A stretch of DNA of 64,000 bases from Paludibacteraceae bacterium (GCA_017517845.1 JAFWXW010000018.1:1-64000); one strand, 5' to 3'; positions 1 to 8,728 are shown, numbered from the stretch's first letter. The notes: generated from the sequence alone by a model not told the origin. Program-made: numbers and translations.

Positions 1-2
1 CA

Positions 3-252
3 CACTTCCGCTAATTATCTTTGAATAATCTGCGGAACTACCACTTTTTTGATACACTTCCGCTAATTATCTTTGAATAATCTGCGGAACTACCACTTTT
101 TTGATACACTTCCGCTAATTATCTTTGAATAATCTGCGGAACTACCACTTTTTTGATACACTTCCGCTAATTATCTTTGTATAATCAGCGGAAGTACCAC
201 TTTTTTGATGCACTTCAGCGGATTATTTTTATATCATTAGCGGAAAATGATA
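3..252. repeat. Tandem 52-bp palindrome-bearing repeats
   Basis: Four tandem units with a 52-bp period begin at 3, 55, 107 and 159, and a degenerate fifth begins at 211. The first three are identical. Each unit carries an inverted repeat with arms TTCCGC and GCGGAA around an inner ATTAT/ATAAT stem. In unit four two base changes extend the outer arm to TTCCGCT/AGCGGAA, so pairing is kept. The array stops about 10 bp before the stop codon of the recombinase at 261-1226 and may continue beyond the left edge. Confidence 0.9.
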
Positions 253-260
253 ATTTTTCT

Positions 261-1226
261 TTATAGAGATTTTAAAATCATATTATTTGCTTTGTCAATT
301 GCTAGAGTGTCCAACGATGCTAGATAGATGCGTGTAGTGTTTTCTGAGTCGTGCCCCATGCCCTCACTAATCACCGACAATGGAACATTTTTACTTTTTG
401 CAATACTCGCCCAAGCATGACGGGCAACATACAAAGTAAGTGGCACTGTCAAACCAAGTTGCTTACCTATTTTCTTCAAACAGCGATTGATGCTGTGTGC
501 CGCATAAAGATATTGCGTGCGTTCGTCTGTTTTATTTAATGGTTTTATAATAGGCAACAAATAAATAGACTGCGAGGTATCATATTTATCCACAATCTCT
601 TGCATACATTTTTCCCACTTTACAAAAAGTTTTTGACCAGTTTTACGCCTACAATAAGACAAAACACCATTTTGCAAATCCTTCTTTCGTAAATACGCCA
701 TATCAACAAACGACATACCCCTTGTATAAAAACTCAGTAGAAACATATCACGAGCAAAACAAAAGGTAGGTTTCATAGACAAATCCAACTCTTTTATTTG
801 TTTTATCACCTTGAGCGGCACTGCCCGTTTCACCGTTTTGTCCACTCCAGTATAAACATGCTTAAACGGGTATCGTTGCAATGTAAGTTCCTTTTCCACT
901 GCCCTATTATACACCGCCCTAAGATTGCGCATATAAAACGACGATGTATTAAGACTCACTCCGCAGTTTCTCAAATACACCTCGTATGCCACCATCATAT
1001 CGGTATCCATCTCGTCCAATGCCACATCTTTATTTTTTCTAAAACGCTTAAAACTATAAAGAGAAGCAGTATATGTTTCTGATGTGCGTATCTTGCCTAA
1101 AATCTTTTGCTGCTCTATCACTTCTTCCATAAATGAAAATAGACCATTCCTTGTGCATTTTTTTCTCTTATTCCTTGCCAACAATTCTTCAAACATTGTT
1201 ACAATAGTTGAACTATTTCCTTGCAT
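261..1226 (-). CDS. Tyrosine recombinase/integrase
   Basis: A 321-residue site-specific recombinase of the tyrosine (phage integrase) family, of the short Bacteroides type that includes DNA invertases. An N-terminal SAM-like core-binding domain (about residues 25-125) is followed by the catalytic domain. Visible catalytic elements are the first arginine in FYTRGMSFVDM, the HxxR box in YVARHAW, the GH of EGMGHDSENTT, and the nucleophile tyrosine in TRIYLASLD. All expected catalytic residues are present, so it is probably active. It reads towards the 52-bp palindromic repeats, which are candidate recombination or binding sites. I cannot tell whether it integrates an element or inverts a segment, because no invertible promoter is visible here. 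Confidence 0.9.
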   Translation of the reverse strand: MQGNSSTIVTMFEELLARNKRKKCTRNGLFSFMEEVIEQQKILGKIRTSETYTASLYSFKRFRKNKDVALDEMDTDMMVAYEVYLRNCGVSLNTSSFYMRNLRAVYNRAVEKELTLQRYPFKHVYTGVDKTVKRAVPLKVIKQIKELDLSMKPTFCFARDMFLLSFYTRGMSFVDMAYLRKKDLQNGVLSYCRRKTGQKLFVKWEKCMQEIVDKYDTSQSIYLLPIIKPLNKTDERTQYLYAAHSINRCLKKIGKQLGLTVPLTLYVARHAWASIAKSKNVPLSVISEGMGHDSENTTRIYLASLDTLAIDKANNMILKSL

Positions 1227-1258
1227 ACTTGTTATATTTTAATGATTAAATTAATACA

Positions 1259-1297
1259 TAAAGAAAACTGCACCTGACATTACGTCAAGTGCAGTTT
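1259..1297 (-). terminator. Terminator after slipin operon
   Basis: A strong stem pairs AAACTGCAC with GTGCAGTTT and continues as TGAC/GTCA around a 5-nt loop. Read on the minus strand it is followed by a T-rich tail. It lies downstream of the slipin/NfeD pair and upstream of the recombinase, so it should separate the two transcripts. Confidence 0.6.
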
Positions 1298-1347
1298 GAT
1301 AAAATTTTGTGTGTTCGTAAAACTCTTAATTATTCGCTTCGCTCATG

Positions 1348-1409
1348 ATTTTGCTTCCGCTCGGCAATGCTTAAGCAAGCTTATCATTGCTCTCGCTTAC
1401 TCGCAAAAT
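1348..1409. repeat. Long imperfect palindrome (REP-like)
   Basis: Outer arms ATTTTGC (1348-1354) and GCAAAAT (1403-1409) enclose an inner hairpin GCAATG/CATTGC (1364-1369, 1385-1390) with a further TTAAGC/GCTTA core. It is non-coding and abuts the heptamer repeat at 1411. The form suggests a dispersed extragenic palindrome. Only one copy is seen in this window. Confidence 0.5.
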
Positions 1410-1410
1410 T

Positions 1411-1445
1411 CCTAACTCCTAACTCCTAACTCCTAACTCCTAACT
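1411..1445. repeat. Heptamer tandem repeat (CCTAACT)5
   Basis: Five perfect tandem copies of CCTAACT. The stop codon of the slipin gene (TAG on the minus strand, 1440-1442) lies inside the last copy. Related TAATTCC/TAACTCC stretches recur at 2901, 7289, 8711, 12567 and 12639. Confidence 0.9.
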
Positions 1446-2393
1446 ATTCTTAAATAGTTCTTTAATACCTCCTAATGACCCCAACACTCCAGTAGCCTCA
1501 TAAGGAAGGTAAACTGTTTTATTATCCTTGCCAGAGGTCATTTCTTTTAAGCTCTCAATATATTTAATTGCAAGTAAATATTGCACTGGGTCTGCACCTT
1601 TGTTTGATGCCACAGCAGCAGAAATTTGTGCAATTGCTTTTGCTTCTGCCTCTGCTTGAAGCACTTGAGCCTCTGCAAGACCTTGAGCTTTCAAGATGCT
1701 AGCTTGTTTTTCTGCCTCTGCAGCATTGATTTCTGCAGATTTTTCACCCTCAGATTTAAGGATTGCAGATTGTTTTTCGCCTTCTGCTTTCAAGATTTCG
1801 GCACGACGGTCACGCTCTGCTTGCATTTGTTTTTCCATTGCAAAGCGGATACTTTCTGGAGGTGTAATATCTTGAAGTTCAACACGATTTACCTTTACAC
1901 CCCATTTATTTGTAGCATCATCTAATACTGCACGAAGTTTTGAGTTGATGGTATCACGAGAGGTAAGAGTTTCATCAAGTTCCATTTCACCCACCACGTT
2001 ACGAAGTGTAGTTTGAGTAAGTTTTTCTATTGCCAAAGGCAAATTTTTAATCTCATAAACACTCTTCACTGGATCTACTATTTGAAAATAAAGAAGAGCG
2101 TTGATTTCTGTCATTACGTTATCTTTGGTTATCACGCTTTGTTTGTCAAAATCTATAACCTGTTCTCTAAGGTCTATTTTTTTTGTCATACCAATGAAAC
2201 CATTAGGCAGTCTCACCGCAGTAGCCTTTGGTTTTTCCACTATAGGAAGAATTATATTGATACCTGCTTGAAGTGTACGATTATATCTTCCCAAACGTTC
2301 TATAATCACTGTTTCTGATTGAGAAACTATCTTGATACCTTGTGAAACATAAATCACTACTAGTACCAACAACACAATTAAAAATTCTAACAT
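1440..2393 (-). CDS. SPFH/band 7 family slipin (stomatin/QmcA-like)
   Basis: A 317-residue membrane-anchored SPFH protein. An N-terminal hydrophobic segment (about residues 2-18) precedes the SPFH/band 7 domain (about 20-190), with the typical stretch LREQVIDFDKQSVITKDNV. A long Ala/Glu/Lys-rich coiled coil follows (about 190-255, repeated ILKAEGEKQSA units), and a short C-terminal domain. Such proteins form large oligomeric cages or scaffolds in the membrane. The NfeD-like gene lies 6 nt upstream, giving the classical slipin-NfeD pair. Its exact cargo is unknown. The start gives the usual short periplasmic tip before the membrane segment. Confidence 0.92.
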   Translation of the reverse strand: MLEFLIVLLVLVVIYVSQGIKIVSQSETVIIERLGRYNRTLQAGINIILPIVEKPKATAVRLPNGFIGMTKKIDLREQVIDFDKQSVITKDNVMTEINALLYFQIVDPVKSVYEIKNLPLAIEKLTQTTLRNVVGEMELDETLTSRDTINSKLRAVLDDATNKWGVKVNRVELQDITPPESIRFAMEKQMQAERDRRAEILKAEGEKQSAILKSEGEKSAEINAAEAEKQASILKAQGLAEAQVLQAEAEAKAIAQISAAVASNKGADPVQYLLAIKYIESLKEMTSGKDNKTVYLPYEATGVLGSLGGIKELFKNS

Positions 2394-2399
2394 AACTAA

Positions 2400-2837
2400 T
2401 TATTTTATTGATTTAACACTTAAAATTAAACTCTCTCTAGCAACAATTTCCACTGTTTCGCCCACAGGCAACACCTCTGCAGAATCTGTCACAGCCTTCC
2501 AATCATCGCCGTCCAACTTAACTCTACCAGTGTTTTTCGTCATATTAATTTCTTCTGTAACAATAGCCTTACGACCAATTATTGCATCAGCATTTGTCTT
2601 AACCTCATCTTTCTTTTTAAGAAGAAATTTCACTATTATTGGACGAATAAAAGCGAATGCTAAGAATGAAATTATTGAAAAAATCAATAATTGCCAAAGG
2701 GTAGAAAGGCCCAAATATGCTCCTAGTGCAGCAAACAATGCACCAAAAGAAAAGCATACCACACCGAAACTCACGGTAAAAATCTCTACGATAAGCAACA
2801 CTAATGCTGTTATCAACCAAACAATATAAATTTCCAT
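2400..2837 (-). CDS. NfeD family membrane protein
   Basis: A 145-residue short-form NfeD protein. Two to three hydrophobic segments (about residues 3-70) are followed by a C-terminal OB-fold domain (about 85-145) with the typical run IIGRKAIVTEEI and then GRVKLDGDDWKAV. It lacks the ClpP-class protease domain of long NfeD proteins. Short NfeD proteins are partners of SPFH proteins, and the slipin gene follows 6 nt downstream in the same direction. Confidence 0.9.
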   Translation of the reverse strand: MEIYIVWLITALVLLIVEIFTVSFGVVCFSFGALFAALGAYLGLSTLWQLLIFSIISFLAFAFIRPIIVKFLLKKKDEVKTNADAIIGRKAIVTEEINMTKNTGRVKLDGDDWKAVTDSAEVLPVGETVEIVARESLILSVKSIK

Positions 2838-2900
2838 AATTATTATCTATTTTTATGAATTTCAAGTACTATCTTTTACAAAGATATAACATAAAACCAT

Positions 2901-2934
2901 TAATTCCTAATTCCTCATTCCTAATTCCTAATTT
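2901..2934. repeat. Degenerate TAATTCC heptamer repeat
   Basis: Four to five near-tandem copies of CCTAATT with one variant CCTCATT. It lies between the divergent NfeD and pullulanase genes and belongs to the same family as 1411-1445. Confidence 0.75.
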
Positions 2935-2938
2935 AATA

Positions 2939-2969
2939 TTGGATTTTATATTTTTTTTTAATACATTTG
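2939..2969 (+). promoter_or_regulatory. Predicted Bacteroidetes promoter for pullulanase
   Basis: The -7 element TACATTTG (2962-2969) matches TAnnTTTG. TTGG lies at the -33 position 19 bp upstream (one mismatch to TTTG). This implies an untranslated leader of about 80 nt before the start at 3056. Confidence 0.45.
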
Positions 2970-3055
2970 TAACGTTTATTACATTAAGTTAAGCCTATGA
3001 AATAGAAATTTACCTAACCAAAGAAATCAAATTACCAAAATTTAATAATCATACT

Positions 3056-5059
3056 ATGTATAAAAAATTAATTTTCACACTATTTATTTTACTTATCACT
3101 ATGTCTTCATGTAAAGAAACACCACAAAAATACAATTCATTTAATGAATATCCTGTATATGAGGGGAATGATCTAGAATACACTTATACTCCCGAACTAA
3201 CAACATTTAAACTTTGGTCTCCAGAAGCAGAACAAGTCAAAGTTCATATCTATGAAACAGGTCTAGAAGGAGAGAAACTATGTTCTGTAGATATGGATTA
3301 TGACGGCAAAGGTGTATGGGCAACAAGCTTCGATGAAGATTTAAAAGGAAAGTTCTATACATTCCAAATTTTGTTTGAAGGTAAATGGCTAGAAGAATCT
3401 GTTGGTGCTTATGCAAAAGCAGTTGGCGTTAATGGCGTTAGAGGTGCTATAATAGATTTCTACGAAACTAATCCAGAAGGTTGGGAAAATGATAAATCTC
3501 CTGTTTTAAACAACTTCAATGAAATTTCATTATACGAAGTACACGTTCGTGACTTCTCTGTTTCTCCTACCTCTGGCATGAAAAATAAGGGAAAATTCTT
3601 GGCATTTACAGAAGAAGGTACAGTAAATGACTTCGGTCAATCTACTGGTATTGACCACCTTAAAGAATTAGGTATAACACACGTTCACCTATTACCTTCT
3701 TTTGACTATGCTTCTATAGATGAAACCACACTAGAAAAAAATGTTTACAACTGGGGCTATGACCCTGCCAACTTCAATGTACCAGAAGGAAGTTATTCTA
3801 CAGACCCATACGACCCAATTAGTCGTATCAAGGAGTTTAAACAAATGGTACAAAGCCTACACAAAAATGGTATTAGAGTAATTATGGACGTGGTTTATAA
3901 CCACACTGCCACATGGGAAAATCACCCATTCACACGCACAGTTCCAGATTATTACTATCGTCAAAATGCAGATGGTTCATATTCTAATGCTTCTGGTTGT
4001 GGCAACGAAACCGCATCAGAACGTGCTATGGTGCGTAAATACATAGTAGAATCACTTAAATATTGGGTGAAAGAATACCACGTAGATGGTTTCCGCTTTG
4101 ACCTTATGGCTATTCATGACATTACTACCATGAATGAAATTCGTAAAGCAATGAATGAAATAGACCCATCTATCTTCATCTATGGAGAAGGTTGGACAGC
4201 AGGTGATTCTCCACTTCCATACGGAGAACGTGCTCTTAAACAACACGTTAATAGAATGCCAGGTATCGCAGTATTCAGTGACGACATTCGTGATGCACTA
4301 AAAGGTAGCTGGGCAAATGCAAAAGAACCTGCATTCGCAGCTGGTTACCAAGGCTATGATGAAACCATTAAATTTAGTGCAGTAGCAGCAACAGACCACG
4401 ACAGCATTCACTATGGTCTAGTTAAATATGTAAACTTCCCATACGCATCAAGTCCTTCACAAGTTATCAACTATGTATCTTGTCACGACGACTTATGCCT
4501 AGTAGATAAAATCAACTATTCTTCTCCATACGGAGCAACTCCAATAGAAAAACGTAAATTTAACCGTCTTTCTCAGAGTATAGTATTCCTTTCACAAGGT
4601 GTACCATTTATTTATGCGGGAGAAGAACTTATGAGAAACAAAAAAGGTGTGCACAACTCATATCAATCTCCAGACAGCATTAACCAAATAGATTGGAACT
4701 TCAAAAAGACCAATATAGATATGTATAACTATTACAAAGGTCTTATCCAAATGAGAAAGGCTCACCCAGCATTTAGAATGACTAACACTTCAGACATACA
4801 ACGTAATCTGAAATTCTTAAATACCTACCAACAATGCGTGGTAGCATACACTCTAGAAGGTAGTGCTGTGGGTGACAACTGGAGCCGTATTCTAGTAGTA
4901 CATAATGGTAACAGACACAATATCTCATTAAATATTCCACAAGAAAACTGGACTGTGGCATGTAACGGAGAAGAAGTTAATCCTAATGGTATATTTAACT
5001 GGAACCAACCTGTGTTAAATGTTCCTGCTTCATCTACCATGGTTCTTTACAAAAAATAA
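3056..5059 (+). CDS. pulA: Type I pullulanase, lipoprotein
   Basis: A 667-residue glycoside hydrolase of family 13 that cleaves alpha-1,6 bonds in pullulan and branched alpha-glucans. The N-terminus is a lipoprotein signal ending in the lipobox LITMSSC, so it should be lipid-anchored in the envelope. A CBM48-like domain (about residues 40-130) precedes the catalytic barrel. The type I pullulanase signature YNWGYDP is present, as are the conserved blocks MDVVYNH, VDGFRFDLM (nucleophile Asp), IYGEGW (acid Glu) and SCHDD. The length fits the family. Its stop codon overlaps the start of the Nif3-like gene (TAATG), so the two are translationally coupled although functionally unrelated. Confidence 0.93.
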   Translation: MYKKLIFTLFILLITMSSCKETPQKYNSFNEYPVYEGNDLEYTYTPELTTFKLWSPEAEQVKVHIYETGLEGEKLCSVDMDYDGKGVWATSFDEDLKGKFYTFQILFEGKWLEESVGAYAKAVGVNGVRGAIIDFYETNPEGWENDKSPVLNNFNEISLYEVHVRDFSVSPTSGMKNKGKFLAFTEEGTVNDFGQSTGIDHLKELGITHVHLLPSFDYASIDETTLEKNVYNWGYDPANFNVPEGSYSTDPYDPISRIKEFKQMVQSLHKNGIRVIMDVVYNHTATWENHPFTRTVPDYYYRQNADGSYSNASGCGNETASERAMVRKYIVESLKYWVKEYHVDGFRFDLMAIHDITTMNEIRKAMNEIDPSIFIYGEGWTAGDSPLPYGERALKQHVNRMPGIAVFSDDIRDALKGSWANAKEPAFAAGYQGYDETIKFSAVAATDHDSIHYGLVKYVNFPYASSPSQVINYVSCHDDLCLVDKINYSSPYGATPIEKRKFNRLSQSIVFLSQGVPFIYAGEELMRNKKGVHNSYQSPDSINQIDWNFKKTNIDMYNYYKGLIQMRKAHPAFRMTNTSDIQRNLKFLNTYQQCVVAYTLEGSAVGDNWSRILVVHNGNRHNISLNIPQENWTVACNGEEVNPNGIFNWNQPVLNVPASSTMVLYKK

Positions 5060-5838
5060 TGACAACTAAAGAAATAGTCAATATTATAGAATCTGAATAT
5101 CCCAAATTCTCGCAAGAGATTTGGGATAATTCTGGTTTATTAATAGACAATGATAATGCAAAAATTAATGGCATATTAATTTGTTTTGACATTACAGAAT
5201 ATACTATTAATGAAGCCATAGAGAGAAATTGTAATTTTATTATTTCTCATCATCCTTTGTTTATTAATGGATTAAAAAAGATTTCATCAGAAACTTATAC
5301 AGAAAGAGTTATCAGACGAGCCATAAAAAATGACATTGCCATTTATTGTTGCCACACACCTGTGGATAAATCTAGAAATGGCATAAGTTTTAAAATGGCT
5401 ACAGAACTAGGGCTAGAAAATATTGATTTCTTGGACAAAGACGCAGCAAATGACTTTGGTCTAGGCATTATCGGAAGTCTAAAACAAGCACTAGACCCTA
5501 CCGACTTTGTAAAACTTGTAAAAGAAAAATTTTCTTTACCCATCATAAGACACAGCCAATTACCTGATACTCAAATAAAAACAGTAGCATTCTGCGGAGG
5601 AAGCGGTGCTTCATTAATAAATAAAGCATTAGCAAAACAAGCAGATGCATATATCTGTGGAGATATAAAACACCACGACTATTTTAACAGCCAAGAAGGC
5701 ATACTATTAATAGATGCAGGACATTTTGAAACAGAGATAGCTATAAAAGATTTATTTTTTTCAGTTTTTTCAAAAAAAATTCCTAACTTTGCCGTCTATT
5801 TAGCAAAAACAGATAAAAGTCCAATAAATTACTTCTAA
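5059..5838 (+). CDS. Nif3-like dinuclear metal centre protein
   Basis: A 259-residue member of the Nif3/YbgI (DUF34) family, which forms ring-shaped hexamers with a two-metal site per subunit. Proposed roles include GTP cyclohydrolase-like or metal-handling activity, but the in vivo role is unsettled. Metal ligands visible here are the histidines of ISHHPLF, CCHTPVD and DAGHFETE, and the acidic residue of the latter. Its ATG overlaps the pullulanase stop codon by one base. The zinc-ribbon coiled-coil gene follows 4 nt later, a frequent pairing in Bacteroidetes. Confidence 0.92.
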   Translation: MTTKEIVNIIESEYPKFSQEIWDNSGLLIDNDNAKINGILICFDITEYTINEAIERNCNFIISHHPLFINGLKKISSETYTERVIRRAIKNDIAIYCCHTPVDKSRNGISFKMATELGLENIDFLDKDAANDFGLGIIGSLKQALDPTDFVKLVKEKFSLPIIRHSQLPDTQIKTVAFCGGSGASLINKALAKQADAYICGDIKHHDYFNSQEGILLIDAGHFETEIAIKDLFFSVFSKKIPNFAVYLAKTDKSPINYF

Positions 5839-5842
5839 CGAT

Positions 5843-6637
5843 ATGGCAGAAAAGAAATCAGATGTAAAAGAAATTTCTGTAGAGCAAAAACTAAAAGCTC
5901 TATATGATTTACAATGTATTATGTCTCAAATAGACAAAATCAAGATTTTACGTGGCGAACTTCCACGTGAAGTACAAGATTTAGAAGACGAAATCATTGG
6001 TTTACAAACTCGTATCCAAAACTTCAATAAAGACTGTGAAACTCTTACCCTAGAAATAGGCAAACTTCAAGAATCTATCAGAGTTTCTCAAGAAAATACT
6101 GCTCGCTACAAAGAACAAATGGATAATGTTCGCAACAACTTAGAATACGAACACCTAAGCAGAGAAGTTTCTTATGAAGATTTAAATATCAAATCTTACG
6201 AAAAGAAAATCAGAGAGTTTGAAGGAAGTATAAAATACAAACTTGACGAACAAGACAAGGCTAATGTTCTTTTGGCAGAAAAAGCAAAAGACCTAGACGA
6301 TAAAAAATCTGAACTAGACAGCATTATCGTTAGCACCAAAAAAGAAGAAGAAGAATTAAGAGAACAAGCTAAATCATTAGAAGCATTTATCGAACCTCGT
6401 TTACTTGCTGCATTTAAACGTATCCGTAAGAATGCTATGAATGGTCTAGGCGTGGTTTATATCCAACGTGATGCTTGTGGTGGTTGCTTCAACAAAATCC
6501 CAGCTCAACGTCAATTGGATATTCGTTTAAGAAAGAAAATCATTGTTTGCGAGCACTGTGGTCGTATCATCATAGACCCAGAACTAGCAGGTGTAGTTGT
6601 AGAAGAAGCACCAGCAGCTCCAACCAAAAGAAGATAA
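5843..6637 (+). CDS. Coiled-coil protein with C4 zinc ribbon
   Basis: A 264-residue protein with a long coiled coil (about residues 10-190) and a C-terminal C4 zinc ribbon. Its two Cys pairs are CGGC (in DACGGCFNKIP) and CEHC (in IIVCEHCGRII). The architecture matches the CT398/CdsZ-like family of zinc-ribbon proteins found beside Nif3 genes. Some members are linked to flagellar or type III export, but neither system is seen here, so the partner is unknown. It is third in a tight operon and is followed by a clear terminator. Confidence 0.88.
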   Translation: MAEKKSDVKEISVEQKLKALYDLQCIMSQIDKIKILRGELPREVQDLEDEIIGLQTRIQNFNKDCETLTLEIGKLQESIRVSQENTARYKEQMDNVRNNLEYEHLSREVSYEDLNIKSYEKKIREFEGSIKYKLDEQDKANVLLAEKAKDLDDKKSELDSIIVSTKKEEEELREQAKSLEAFIEPRLLAAFKRIRKNAMNGLGVVYIQRDACGGCFNKIPAQRQLDIRLRKKIIVCEHCGRIIIDPELAGVVVEEAPAAPTKRR

Positions 6638-6655
6638 GACATAAACAAATAGAAA

Positions 6656-6690
6656 AGAAAAAGTGGTTTCGCTTGAAACCACTTTTTTTT
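6656..6690. terminator. Bidirectional intrinsic terminator
   Basis: A 10-bp stem AAGTGGTTTC/GAAACCACTT has a short loop, T8 on the plus side and an A/T-rich flank on the other side. It sits between the convergent zinc-ribbon and purN genes. The purN stop codon (6689-6691) lies in the T tract. Confidence 0.88.
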
Positions 6691-7252
6691 ATCCCAATAA
6701 TATTTTTTCGATTACTTTTGGATACCATTCATACTCCAACGCATGAACCTTATTTGCCACATCTTCTGGCGTGTCTGTAGGCAATACTTCACATTTGTAT
6801 TGAGCAAGAGGCTCACCTTCATCTATCTTTTCATTTAAGAAGTGAATAGTAATACCAGATTCTGTCTCTTTATTTTCCACCACTGCTTTATGAACATTGT
6901 CCCCATACATACCCTTTCCACCATATTTGGGAAGTAATGATGGATGTATATTTATTATCATATTTGGATATGCATCTAACATATCGTTTGGAATTTTGAG
7001 TAAGAAACCTGCCAAAACTACTAAATCTATTTTATTATCCAAAAGAAATTTAGTCACTACCCCATTTTCAAAATCCACTTTAGAAAAAAAGTATGATGGA
7101 ACAGAAAGTTTTTTACATCTTTCATGAACATATACTTCTTTTCTATTAGAAATGACAAATGGCACTTCCACTTCATTATTTGATGAGAAATATTTAATAA
7201 TATTCTCTGCATTGCTCCCCGAGCCAGACGCTAAAATTGCTATTTTTTTCAT
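6689..7252 (-). CDS. purN: Phosphoribosylglycinamide formyltransferase PurN
   Basis: A 187-residue GAR transformylase that uses 10-formyl-tetrahydrofolate in the third step of purine synthesis. The N-terminal motif ILASGSGSNAENI binds the phosphoribosyl substrate. The catalytic stretch NIHPSLLPKY includes the conserved Asn and His of the NxHPSLLP signature. The Asp of the DTPEDVA region is also present. The reading frame extends 7 codons upstream, but the start at 7252 (MKKIAILASGSGS) fits the family. It is a single-gene unit on the minus strand. Confidence 0.95.
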   Translation of the reverse strand: MKKIAILASGSGSNAENIIKYFSSNNEVEVPFVISNRKEVYVHERCKKLSVPSYFFSKVDFENGVVTKFLLDNKIDLVVLAGFLLKIPNDMLDAYPNMIINIHPSLLPKYGGKGMYGDNVHKAVVENKETESGITIHFLNEKIDEGEPLAQYKCEVLPTDTPEDVANKVHALEYEWYPKVIEKILLG

Positions 7253-7288
7253 AATCGACCGCAAAGGTAACAAAAATATTTGTAAAAT

Positions 7289-7323
7289 TTAACTCCTAAC
7301 TCCTAATTACTAATTCCTAATTA
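7289..7323. repeat. Degenerate TAACTCC/TAATTCC heptamer repeat
   Basis: About four near-tandem heptamers (AACTCCT, AACTCCT, AATTACT, AATTCCT). It lies in the divergent spacer upstream of purN and immediately before the -33 box of the M23 peptidase promoter. Confidence 0.75.
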
Positions 7324-7324
7324 T

Positions 7325-7355
7325 TTTGGATTATAAGCAAAATTTTATAATTTTG
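7325..7355 (+). promoter_or_regulatory. Bacteroidetes promoter for M23-MerR operon
   Basis: TTTG (7325-7328), a 19-bp spacer and TAATTTTG (7348-7355) match the Bacteroidetes primary sigma factor consensus exactly. This places transcription start about 17 nt before the ATG at 7379. Confidence 0.75.
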
Positions 7356-7378
7356 CGTCTATAATCCAGAATTAAATT

Positions 7379-8371
7379 ATGTCTTTCTTTAAACCTAACG
7401 CACCACAGTATAAGTTTAACAAGAAAACCCTTAAATATGAGAAGGTAGAATATACCTTCTGGTATAGATTTAAAGGTGTTCTTAGATTTATATTTACCAG
7501 TGCTCTATTAGGTTTTGGATTCTTCCTATTCTTTATATTTATTCTTCCTTCTCCTGCCGCAAAGAAACTCCAAAAAGAGAACGAAGACATTTCTTCACAA
7601 TACGAGATTTTGTCTAGAAAATTGGATCAAGCACTAGAAGTAATGGATATAATCCAAGAACGTGACAATAACTTCTACAGAGTAATGTTGGAAGCAGACT
7701 CCATTCCATACTTGTTACGCACTGGCAACTACAAAGCTACAGCTAGATATGATAAATGGGACGATTATAAAACAGCATCATTGGTCAAAACCACCACAGA
7801 AAAGATGGACAAACTAAATAGAATGCTATATACTCAGTCCAATTCTTTTGATGAATTAGTAGTTTTAGCAAAACAAAACGAAGACAAATTATTACATATC
7901 CCTGCTATACAACCTATTCTCAACAAAGACCTTAAACGTACCGCTTCTGGTTACGGAAGACGTATAGACCCTATTTATAAAACCATCCGATTCCACAAAG
8001 GAATGGACTTCTCTGCACCTACTGGAACAGAAATCTTTGCCACTGCAGACGGTGTTATAGAAAAAATCTCTTGGGACAAAACAGGATATGGCAACTGTAT
8101 AGTTATAAACCATGGATACGGATATTCTACACTATATGCTCACTGCCACAAATTCCAAAAAGGATTAAGAAGAGGATTAAAAGTGAAGCGTGGTGATGTT
8201 ATAGGATTTGTAGGTAGTACAGGAAAATCTACTGGTCCACACTTACACTATGAGGTAAGGTACAAAGGCAAGCACCAAAATCCACAAAATTATTACTTCA
8301 TGGACTTGTCTCCAGAAGAATATGACAATATGGTGCGTATTTCTTCTAATAGTTCTAAAACCTTTGATTAA
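7379..8371 (+). CDS. M23 family metallopeptidase
   Basis: A 330-residue membrane-anchored LytM-type endopeptidase, expected to cut peptidoglycan cross-links in the periplasm. It has a short cytoplasmic N-terminus, one membrane helix (about residues 32-55), a coiled coil (about 60-90) and a C-terminal M23 domain (about 195-300). Zinc and catalytic residues are intact: HKGMDFSAP (HxxxD), YAHCH and GPHLHYEV (HxH). Because the active site is complete it is likely a real hydrolase and not an EnvC-type activator. The MerR-type gene follows after 2 nt. Confidence 0.93.
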   Translation: MSFFKPNAPQYKFNKKTLKYEKVEYTFWYRFKGVLRFIFTSALLGFGFFLFFIFILPSPAAKKLQKENEDISSQYEILSRKLDQALEVMDIIQERDNNFYRVMLEADSIPYLLRTGNYKATARYDKWDDYKTASLVKTTTEKMDKLNRMLYTQSNSFDELVVLAKQNEDKLLHIPAIQPILNKDLKRTASGYGRRIDPIYKTIRFHKGMDFSAPTGTEIFATADGVIEKISWDKTGYGNCIVINHGYGYSTLYAHCHKFQKGLRRGLKVKRGDVIGFVGSTGKSTGPHLHYEVRYKGKHQNPQNYYFMDLSPEEYDNMVRISSNSSKTFD

Positions 8372-8373
8372 CA

Positions 8374-8715
8374 ATGAACGAGAAAGAGAAACTTTATTAT
8401 TCCATAACAGAAGTTGCAGAAATGTTTAATATCAATGCTTCTACACTTCGGTTTTGGGAAAAAGAATTTCCAAATCTAAAACCCGATACCAACCTAAAAG
8501 GGAACAGAAAATACACCAAAAAAGATATTGAACTCATTAAACAGATTCATTATTATAGTGTAACAAAAGGAATGACATTAAAGGGGGTTAAAAACCAACT
8601 TACCAAAAATAGAAGTAAAAAATATGACTCTGTTTCTCTCACCAATGAACTACTTTCTGTAAGAGCTCAACTAGAAGAAATTAGAAAAGAACTTAACCGT
8701 TTTAAAGAGAGTTAG
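8374..8715 (+). CDS. MerR family transcriptional regulator
   Basis: A 113-residue protein with an N-terminal MerR winged-helix domain (about residues 8-75; ITEVAEMFNINASTLRFWEKEF) and a C-terminal dimerisation helix. It has no effector domain and no metal-binding cysteines, so it is the short type common in Bacteroidetes beside M23 peptidases. It is co-transcribed with the peptidase 2 nt upstream. Its target is unknown. Confidence 0.9.
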   Translation: MNEKEKLYYSITEVAEMFNINASTLRFWEKEFPNLKPDTNLKGNRKYTKKDIELIKQIHYYSVTKGMTLKGVKNQLTKNRSKKYDSVSLTNELLSVRAQLEEIRKELNRFKES

Positions 8716-8728
8716 GAGTGAGGAGTTA
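8711..8728. repeat. Short heptamer repeat over MerR stop codon
   Basis: GTTAGGAGTGAGGAGTTA is the inverse orientation of the TAACTCC family. The TAG stop of the MerR gene (8713-8715) is formed by the repeat itself, as for the slipin gene at 1440. Confidence 0.6.

Noticed and set aside
3..252. CRISPR array
   Set aside because: The 52-bp units are contiguous and near identical with no unique spacers, and no cas gene is nearby.
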